Assembly (NCBI GenBank): GCA_005885325.1
Contig: VAYX01000168.1
Span: forward strand, 1-7,038
Direction of reading: 5' to 3'
Source: Actinomycetota bacterium
Lineage (GTDB): Bacteria > Actinomycetota > UBA4738 > HRBIN12
DNA length: 7,038 nucleotides
Shown in pieces: positions 1-6,016 of this stretch. Under the pieces are notes generated by a model. That model was given only the letters and a program-made list of their open reading frames with translations, was not told the origin of the DNA and did no database searches. The first letter of the stretch is position 1; each line of letters begins with the position of its first letter. The translations under genes were made by a program, and so were the position numbers.

Positions 1-464
1 CGATAACGCACGAGTTCCTCAATTACCATGTCCACGCGCATCTCGATGTCTTCGTTAACGGGGAACCTGTCGAGGTGCCGGCCGGCATAGGCATCAACAT
101 CGCCGATCCCGCCGTGCACACCACGCAAAGCGCCCTCGGGCCGACGTACGGGGGCATCGATCCTCCTTGCGCCCAGCCCTGCATCTCGCCGCTGCACACA
201 CATGACCCCGACGGCATCCTGCACACCGAGTCCGCAAAAGAGCATCCCAACACGCTCGGCCAGTTCTTCATCGAGTGGGGCGTGGCTCTCACGGCCGAGT
301 GCGTCGGCGGCTACTGCTCACCCGATGCGTCGATCCAGGTATTCGTGGACGGGAAGGCCTACACTGGCGATCCCGCCGACATCCAGCTCACCGACATGCG
401 AGAAATCGCCATCGTGATTGGGTTACCCCCCGACGAGGTCCCCTCCAAGTTCCCCACTGCGTAA
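1..464 (+). CDS. Conserved His/Cys-rich protein of unknown function (5' end outside window)
   Basis: The frame is open from base 3 to the TAA at 462-464, giving 153 visible residues; the true start lies upstream. An internal GTG at 75 would give a shorter protein but would remove the HVHAHL motif, so I treat the gene as truncated by the window. Visible residues include HVHAHL (9-14), VFVNGEPVEVPAGIGI (16-31), Cys56 and Cys60, HTHDPDGILHTES (65-77), LGQFFIEWG (85-93), Cys100 and Cys105, then a second beta-like repeat VFVDGKAY (113-120). From memory this matches a conserved actinobacterial/Chloroflexi family of unknown function, usually secreted or membrane-anchored, with the pattern HxHAHL...NG...VPxxIGI...LHTHD...GQFF..WG. 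The clustered His and Cys suggest metal binding, which is inference. Any N-terminal signal or anchor would lie outside the window. The next gene follows on the same strand after 67 bp. Confidence 0.8.
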   Translation, partial: ITHEFLNYHVHAHLDVFVNGEPVEVPAGIGINIADPAVHTTQSALGPTYGGIDPPCAQPCISPLHTHDPDGILHTESAKEHPNTLGQFFIEWGVALTAECVGGYCSPDASIQVFVDGKAYTGDPADIQLTDMREIAIVIGLPPDEVPSKFPTA

Positions 465-516
465 GCCCGGCGGCGGGAACTGACGGAGGGATCGTGCCCG
501 GCCCACTGAGCTCCGA

Positions 517-522
517 TATCCT
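517..522 (+). promoter_or_regulatory. Possible -10 box for a leaderless transcript
   Basis: TATCCT lies 9 bases before the ATG at 532, and there is no Shine-Dalgarno at a usable distance. That arrangement suits a leaderless or nearly leaderless mRNA. The GGAGGG at 485-490 is too far away (over 40 bases) to serve this ATG. No convincing -35 box is visible. Confidence 0.25.
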
Positions 523-531
523 TTCTGCCCG

Positions 532-1329
532 ATGACCGTCGGAGAGCTCGTCTTTGCGAGCGTCGTGGATCAGCGCGTCTACGCCGCGCAGGGCGAACGG
601 GGATCCAACGGCGTCTACCTCCTGGGCGTTCCCGGACGAGCCCTGCCCTTCGTGTTGTACCGGGCCTGGAAGATCGGGACCGGCATGGTCACCGAGAGCG
701 TGGACTTCTACGGACCGTCCGGGCGCCTCGTCTATCGATGGGGTCCGGTGGTCCGCCGGATGCTCGGCATGATGGACCTGACCGAGGAACGTGATCTTGT
801 CGAGGATGCGCAGTTCGACGAGACGGGCATGTACATCGTCTCGTTCGTCGTCGAGGACGAGATCGTGGGCGAGATCGAGTGCCCGGTGTTCGTCCAGCCC
901 GCTCCGACCAAGCTGCCGAAGGACATCGAGGACGGCCTGCGAGGCTCCGACGTCATCTGGGTGGGACCGGAGCAGAACGGCAAGCCCAGCGCGGTCCCCG
1001 TGTGGTTCGTGTACCGGAACGGGAGGATCTACGTCCTGTCGAAGAAGGAACCGGGGCCGGAGGAGCAGACCGTCCCCGGGATCCCCGGGGCATCGGACGT
1101 GATCGTCGTGACCCGGTACAAGGCCACGAACCCCGAGCGACGGGGCCGGGACGCCGCGCTCCGGGAGTTCCACGCCACCGTGCGGACGCTGGAAGGCCCG
1201 GAGTGGGAGGAGGCCGCGAAGCTCCTCGTGGACCGGCGCCGCAGCAGGGCGGGGCCGCCGGCCGAGTGGATCCAGCGGTGGCGCGGATCGTGCGCGATCG
1301 CCGAGCTCACCCCGGTCATCCCGCTCTGA
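532..1329 (+). CDS. Two-part protein with a probable PNPOx-like (split-barrel) C-terminal domain
   Basis: 265 residues from ATG 532 to TGA 1327-1329. Residues 1-125 are rich in alternating hydrophobic segments, for example GMYIVSFVVEDEIVGEIECP around 99-118. They look like a beta-sandwich region that I do not recognise. Residues about 140-265 resemble the flavin-binding split-barrel fold of pyridoxamine 5'-phosphate oxidase-like proteins: VPVWFVYRNGRIYVLSKKE is the usual paired strands, followed by SDVIVVTRYKAT, a FHATVRTLE strand, an EWEEAAKLLVDRRR helix and the end strand CAIAELTPV. Members of that fold bind FMN, F420, haem or biliverdin, and the cofactor cannot be read here. No signal peptide or membrane segment is seen, so it is probably cytoplasmic. 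It converges on aroF with 21 bp between the stops. Coding status is well supported by length and composition; the fold call is moderate. Confidence 0.75.
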   Translation: MTVGELVFASVVDQRVYAAQGERGSNGVYLLGVPGRALPFVLYRAWKIGTGMVTESVDFYGPSGRLVYRWGPVVRRMLGMMDLTEERDLVEDAQFDETGMYIVSFVVEDEIVGEIECPVFVQPAPTKLPKDIEDGLRGSDVIWVGPEQNGKPSAVPVWFVYRNGRIYVLSKKEPGPEEQTVPGIPGASDVIVVTRYKATNPERRGRDAALREFHATVRTLEGPEWEEAAKLLVDRRRSRAGPPAEWIQRWRGSCAIAELTPVIPL

Positions 1330-1350
1330 GACCCGCGATGGGCCGGGCGC

Positions 1351-2367
1351 CTAGACGAGCTGGCGGCCGAGCGCGAGCGCCAGGGCGTTCAGGTCCTTCG
1401 ACAGTTCCAACAGATCGCCGGGCGTGAGGGCTTGAGGCCCGTCGCACAGCGCCTCGCCGGGATCGTGATGGACGTCGATCATCACGCCGTCGGCGCCCGC
1501 CGCGATCGCGGCGCGGGCCATGGGCGCGACGAGCTCACGGTGCCCCATCGCATGGGACGGGTCCACGATCACGGGAAGGTGGCTCTCCTGCTGAGCGACC
1601 ACCATGCCGCCGAGGTCGAGCGTGTTCCTGGTGGCGGTCTCGAACGTTCGGATGCCTCGTTCGCACAGGATGATCTCGGAGTTGCCTCGCTGCGCCACGT
1701 ACTCGGCCGCCATCAGCCATTCCTCGACGGTCGCAGAGAAGCCCCGCTTGAGGAGGACCGGCTTGCTCGTCGCGCCGACCTCCTTCAGCAGGGCGAAGTT
1801 CTGCATGTTGCGGGTGCCGACCTGGAGGGCATCGGCCCAGGACGCCACGAGCTCCACGTCCCGTGGCTCCATCACTTCGGTCACGACCGGCAACCCCGTG
1901 TCCTCCCGGCATCGGGCCAGGATCTCGAGGCCCCGTTCCCCCAGCCCTTGGAACGAGTACGGCGACGTGCGGGGCTTGTACGCCCCGCCCCGGAGGATCG
2001 TGGCGCCCGCGGCCTTGGCCCCTCGCGCCGCGGCGAGGGCCTGCTCGTCGCTTTCCACCGCGCACGGTCCGGCGATGATCGTGAACGTCTCGCGCCCGAC
2101 CGCGGCCGGACCCACCTTCACGGTCGTGGGCTGAGGGTGGAGCGCCCTGGCCACCATCTTGTAGGGCTTCCCCACCTGGATCAGGTGGTCCACGCCGGGG
2201 AAGTTGTCCAGGCCGAGCCCCATGAACGATGCCGTGTCGCCGACCAGGCCGATGATCGTGTGCACCGCGCCGCGCGAGACGAAGGCCTCCCCGCCGGCTT
2301 CGCGAACCTTCTCGGAGACGCGTTCGATGTCCGCCTCTGTCGCGTCCCTCTTCATCACCACGACCAT
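1351..2367 (-). CDS. aroF: 3-deoxy-7-phosphoheptulonate (DAHP) synthase, type I-beta
   Basis: 338 residues, ATG at 2367-2365, stop TAG at 1353-1351. The enzyme condenses phosphoenolpyruvate with erythrose 4-phosphate to DAHP, the first step of the shikimate pathway to Trp, Phe and Tyr. Residues 1 to about 70 form a ferredoxin-like (ACT-like) regulatory domain; about 90-338 form the TIM barrel. Visible landmarks are IIAGPCAVES (97-106) with metal-ligand Cys102, LRGGAYKPRTSPYSFQG (125-141), QVGTRNMQN (182-190), LLKRG (205-209), VDPSHAMGHR (268-277) with His272, and MIDVHHDPGEALCDGPQ (296-312) with Asp309. Cys102, His272 and Asp309 fall at the same numbers I recall for the Thermotoga maritima enzyme; the fourth ligand, Glu298 there, is Asp here. 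GGAGG lies 5 bases before the ATG and fixes the start. Expression is probably controlled by the aromatic attenuator just upstream. Confidence 0.95.
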   Translation of the reverse strand: MVVVMKRDATEADIERVSEKVREAGGEAFVSRGAVHTIIGLVGDTASFMGLGLDNFPGVDHLIQVGKPYKMVARALHPQPTTVKVGPAAVGRETFTIIAGPCAVESDEQALAAARGAKAAGATILRGGAYKPRTSPYSFQGLGERGLEILARCREDTGLPVVTEVMEPRDVELVASWADALQVGTRNMQNFALLKEVGATSKPVLLKRGFSATVEEWLMAAEYVAQRGNSEIILCERGIRTFETATRNTLDLGGMVVAQQESHLPVIVDPSHAMGHRELVAPMARAAIAAGADGVMIDVHHDPGEALCDGPQALTPGDLLELSKDLNALALALGRQLV

Positions 2368-2371
2368 GGAA

Positions 2372-2377
2372 ACCTCC
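2372..2377 (-). promoter_or_regulatory. Shine-Dalgarno of aroF
   Basis: On the minus strand GGAGGT is followed by TTCC and the aroF ATG. It is the best ribosome site in the region and supports the start at 2367. CCTCC about 20 bases upstream in the mRNA could pair with GGAGG, so the site may be masked in some leader folds. Confidence 0.7.
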
Positions 2378-2406
2378 GCATCCGGCGGGCCGCCCGGGAG
2401 GATGAG

Positions 2407-2432
2407 AAAACCCCGGGCGTTCGGCCCGGGGT
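2407..2432 (-). terminator. Intrinsic terminator in the aroF leader (attenuator)
   Basis: On the minus strand CCCCGGGC, loop CGAAC, GCCCGGGG form a perfect 8-bp GC stem (plus strand 2411-2418 and 2424-2431), extendable by one A-U pair, and UUUU follows directly. It sits 28 bases after the leader-peptide stop and 39 bases before the aroF ATG, inside the aroF transcript rather than at the end of a gene. On the plus strand the hairpin has no T run and lies in no transcription unit I can identify, so I assign it to the minus strand. Confidence 0.8.
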
Positions 2433-2459
2433 CCCCTGCGCTCCGTTCGGCTCAGGCGA

Positions 2460-2513
2460 CTACGCCGGGCCCCGCCCGCCGTAGAAGAACCAGTCGCCGA
2501 AGACGTGCCGCAT
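2460..2513 (-). CDS. Aromatic amino acid leader peptide of aroF
   Basis: A 17-residue ORF, MRHVFGDWFFYGGRGPA, from ATG 2513-2511 to TAG 2462-2460. Residues 8-11 are Trp-Phe-Phe-Tyr (codons TGG TTC TTC TAC at plus positions 2481-2492), and Phe5 is a further aromatic. Five aromatic residues in 17, covering all three end products of the pathway, directly upstream of the first pathway enzyme, is hard to explain by chance. The peptide has no expected function beyond ribosome stalling. There is no Shine-Dalgarno before the ATG, and a -10-like GATAAG ends 6 bases upstream, so translation is probably leaderless, as occurs widely in actinobacteria. The stop lies 28 bases before the terminator stem. 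Confidence 0.8.
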   Translation of the reverse strand: MRHVFGDWFFYGGRGPA

Positions 2514-2519
2514 CAGGCG

Positions 2520-2551
2520 CTTATCGTGCCAGGCCGGCAGGGCGATGGCAA
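2520..2551 (-). promoter_or_regulatory. Candidate promoter of the aroF leader transcript
   Basis: On the minus strand GATAAG (2525-2520) matches the TATAAT consensus at 4 of 6 bases and ends 6 bases before the leader-peptide ATG. TTGCCA (2551-2546) matches TTGACA at 5 of 6. The 20-bp spacing is longer than the usual 17-18, so the -35 assignment is weak. Transcription would begin at or next to the leader ATG. Confidence 0.4.
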
Positions 2552-2607
2552 CCGATCCGGCCCGGACCCATCCCGTCGCCGCCAGGCACGGCACCGAGGC
2601 TTCGGAC

Positions 2608-2613
2608 TACGAT
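2608..2613 (+). promoter_or_regulatory. Candidate -10 box for upp
   Basis: TACGAT fits the actinobacterial TAnnnT -10 pattern and lies 7 bases before GTG 2621. It overlaps the ATG at 2612, so if it is the real promoter the mRNA would be leaderless and start at GTG 2621. No recognisable -35 box is found 16-19 bases upstream. Confidence 0.35.
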
Positions 2614-3241
2614 GCGCCACGTGTCGGTGACCGTGGTCGCGCATCCGCTGGCGGAGCACCTCCTCACCCAGCTCCGCGACCGCGACACCCCCCCGCCGGT
2701 CTTCCGCACGCTCGCCAAGCGGCTGGCCCTAGCCATCACGTTCGAAGCCATCCGGGACCTCCCAACCGAGGAGGTCAAGATCGAGACGCCGCTCGAGCCC
2801 ACGACGGGCCGGGTCCTCGCCGACACCCTGGTAGCCGTTCCGATCCTGCGGGCGGGCCTGGGGATGCTGGAGGCCGTGACGGAGCTGTTCCCGGAGGTGG
2901 CCGTGGGCTACATCGGGCTTGAACGCGACGAGGCCTCCCTGCTTCCGCAGTCGTACTACCGCAAGCTCCCGGAGGTGGCCGGTCGCCACGTGCTCGTGCT
3001 CGACCCCATGCTGGCCACCGGGGGATCGGGCGCGGCGGCCTGCGCAGCAGTGAAGGAGGGCGGCCCCGCGTCGGTCCGGTTCGTGTGCGTCGTCTCCGCG
3101 CCCGAGGGGATCGGCAAGATGCAGGTCGAACACCCGGACGTTCCCATCTTCACCGCCGCCGTCGACCGCCAGCTGAACGATCGCGGATACATCCTGCCGG
3201 GCCTCGGGGACTTCGGGGATCGGCTGTTCGGGACGGAGTGA
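2612..3241 (+). CDS. upp: Uracil phosphoribosyltransferase
   Basis: 209 residues from ATG 2612 to TGA 3239-3241, close to the 208 of the E. coli enzyme. It makes UMP and pyrophosphate from uracil and PRPP in the cytoplasm (pyrimidine salvage). Key motifs are HPL (11-13), VPILRAGLGM (76-85), the PRPP-binding loop LVLDPMLATGGS (128-139), SAPEGI (162-167) and the uracil-binding C-terminal segment GYILPGLGDFGDRLFGT (192-208). The start is uncertain. GTG 2621 would place HPL at residues 8-10, exactly as in E. coli, and suits the -10 box at 2608-2613. The only upstream purine-rich site, GAGG at 2596-2599, is 12 bases from the ATG, which is too far. The frame stays open well upstream, but that part is antisense to aroF and its leader and is not upp. 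The nucleoside importer begins 70 bp downstream. Confidence 0.96.
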   Translation: MRHVSVTVVAHPLAEHLLTQLRDRDTPPPVFRTLAKRLALAITFEAIRDLPTEEVKIETPLEPTTGRVLADTLVAVPILRAGLGMLEAVTELFPEVAVGYIGLERDEASLLPQSYYRKLPEVAGRHVLVLDPMLATGGSGAAACAAVKEGGPASVRFVCVVSAPEGIGKMQVEHPDVPIFTAAVDRQLNDRGYILPGLGDFGDRLFGTE

Positions 3242-3274
3242 GGATCGGCCCGTCCGCCTCGATGGGCGCTTGCG

Positions 3275-3280
3275 TATGAT
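3275..3280 (+). promoter_or_regulatory. Candidate -10 box for the nucleoside transporter operon
   Basis: TATGAT matches TATAAT at 5 of 6 and lies 31 bases before the ATG at 3312, leaving a 5' leader of roughly 25 bases with a strong Shine-Dalgarno. No clear -35 is seen around 3251-3258, so an activator or a weak promoter is possible. Read-through from upp is an alternative. Confidence 0.4.
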
Positions 3281-3311
3281 TCGTCGGGAAGTGGAGAGAA
3301 GGAGGGGGCTG

Positions 3312-4402
3312 ATGACGAAACTCCTACGGTTCATCGCCGTCTTCGGGCTGTTCGCGCTGGTCACGGCGGCCTGCGCACAGAGCAGCGAGGAGGGCGCGAG
3401 CCCGACCGGCGCGGCGAAGCCCGGTGCCGGCCACCAGGTCTGCTTCGTGGCCGATGTCGGCGGCGTCGACGACAAGAGCTTCAACCAGCAGATCTACGAG
3501 GGCTTGCTGAAGGCGAAGACCGATCTCGGTATCGCGTTCAGCTACGTGACCTCGAAGTCCGCTGCCGACTACGCGCCGTTCATCCAGGACTACGTGAACC
3601 AGAACTGTGACCTGATCGTGCTCGCGGGGTTCAACATGGGCCCGGACTTGATCAAGTCCGCAACAGCCAACCCGGATCAGCTCTACGCGATCGTCGACTA
3701 CAACATCTTCGACTTCTCCAAGACCCCTCCCAAGGACCTCACCTTCCCGAACGTGGCCGAGCTGACGTTCCAGACCGACCAAGCGGCATTCCTGGCCGGC
3801 TACCTGGCGGCCGGGATGACGAAGACCGGGAAGGTTGCCACGTACGGAGGGGTCTTCTTCCCGACCGTGACGATCTTCATGAACGGTTTCGCGGCCGGCA
3901 TCCGAAAGTACAACCAGGACAAGGGCACGAAGGTCGACCTCCTGGGCAGGTGTCGAGCGATCCCGCGGTCGGGTTCTACTCTCCAGCCGACGGCCGTCGG
4001 GTCGGCGAGGACTTCATCTCCGAAGGTGCCGACATCATCCTGCCCGTCGCTGGGGGAACCGGCATTGGGACGATGGCTGCCGCCAAGGATGCCGGGGACG
4101 TGTACGGGGTGTGGGTCGATACCGACGGTTGTATCTCGGCCCCGGAGTACTGCAGCCTGTTCCTCACGACGGTGGAGAAGCACATGAACGTTGCCGTGGA
4201 AAACACGGTCCAGTCAGTCCTCGACAACTCCTTCAAGGGCGGTCTCTACGTCGGGACCCTCGAGAACGACGGGGTCGGCATCTCCGACTACCACGACCTG
4301 GCATCGAAGGTTCCCCAGGGCCTGCAGGACGAGATCGCCACGCTGAAGCAGGGGATCATCGACGGGACCGTGTCGGTCGATCCGGCGGACTATCCGGCGT
4401 AG
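3312..4402 (+). pseudogene. BMP-family nucleoside-binding lipoprotein, interrupted by one frameshift
   Basis: This is the substrate-binding subunit of the importer encoded downstream. ATG 3312 has AAGGAGG (3299-3305) 6 bases upstream. Residues 1-20 are a signal peptide ending in VTAAC, a lipobox-like site with Cys21 for lipid anchoring. The fold is typical of basic membrane proteins (PnrA/Med type): VGGVDDKSFNQQIYEG (49-64), CDLIVLAGF (99-107), TFQTDQAAFLAGYLAAGM (152-169), GKVATYGG (173-180). Frame 3 is sound to about residue 212 (KVDLLG, to 3947). Beyond that point it gives non-homologous sequence, running to about 4187. The family sequence resumes from about 3950 in the frame one base back: GADIILPVAGGTGIG, then GVWVDTDG, FKGGLYVGTLENDGVG, ending at TAG 4400-4402. 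A net loss of 1 or 4 bases, or gain of 2, at 3945-3950 explains it. Both halves are well conserved, so this is a very recent mutation or a sequencing error. Confidence 0.9.
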
Positions 4403-4426
4403 GGACTGGCCCGACGCGGGCGACGT

Positions 4427-4459
4427 AAGGGGTACCGGACGTAGGGGCCGGTACCTCTT
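4427..4459 (+). repeat. Inverted repeat (hairpin) between binding protein and ATPase genes
   Basis: AAGGGGTACCGG (4427-4438) and CCGGTACCTCTT (4448-4459) form a 12-bp stem with one G-U pair and a 9-base loop; the inner 8 bp are perfect. No T run follows, so it is not a classical intrinsic terminator. Hairpins at this spot in binding-protein transport operons often protect the upstream mRNA or cause partial termination, so that more binding protein than ATPase is made. That role is inferred. Confidence 0.6.
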
Positions 4460-4486
4460 GCGCTGGTCGGCTCGGAGGGATGGCGG

Positions 4487-6008
<1,522 letters not shown>

Positions 6009-6016
<8 letters not shown>

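Larger units (their letters stand above)
2368..2513 (-). promoter_or_regulatory. aroF attenuator leader (leader peptide, terminator and aroF ribosome site)
   Basis: Reading toward aroF, this 146-base leader holds a 17-codon ORF with Trp-Phe-Phe-Tyr, then an intrinsic terminator hairpin with a U run, then 39 bases containing GGAGGT just before the aroF ATG. The order matches ribosome-mediated transcription attenuation. A ribosome stalled at the aromatic codons for lack of charged tRNA would favour an antiterminator; fluent translation would let the terminator form. A candidate antiterminator pairs GGCCCGG near the 3' end of the leader ORF with CCGGGCC in the 5' arm of the terminator (7 bp, perfect). 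The pieces are seen directly; the mechanism is inferred from known trp/phe-type attenuators. Confidence 0.8.

Noticed and set aside
388..1173. 261-codon minus-strand open frame opposite the first two genes
   Set aside because: It overlaps two plus-strand genes with better coding character, and its composition is typical of an antisense shadow.
2411..2431. Hairpin as a plus-strand terminator
   Set aside because: No plus-strand gene ends nearby, and the T run is present only on the minus-strand side.
1432..2484. 350-codon plus-strand open frame opposite aroF
   Set aside because: It is a codon-bias shadow of aroF and its leader, with no recognisable protein and no plausible start site.
2204..2611. 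Upstream extension of the upp frame
   Set aside because: It would run antisense through aroF and its attenuator. Uracil phosphoribosyltransferase homology begins only at about 2612-2621, and the length from there matches the family.
3242..3311. Purine riboswitch or other structured RNA before the importer
   Set aside because: The gap is 70 bases, with no paired elements or conserved riboswitch core visible.
3940..3955. Programmed ribosomal frameshift in the binding-protein gene
   Set aside because: No X XXY YYZ slippery run, internal Shine-Dalgarno at suitable distance or obvious downstream structure is present, and the family is not known to use recoding.
3950..4402. Separate gene starting at GTG 3950
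   Set aside because: It has no ribosome site and would encode only the C-terminal half of a BMP fold, so it is better explained as the broken end of the 3312 gene.
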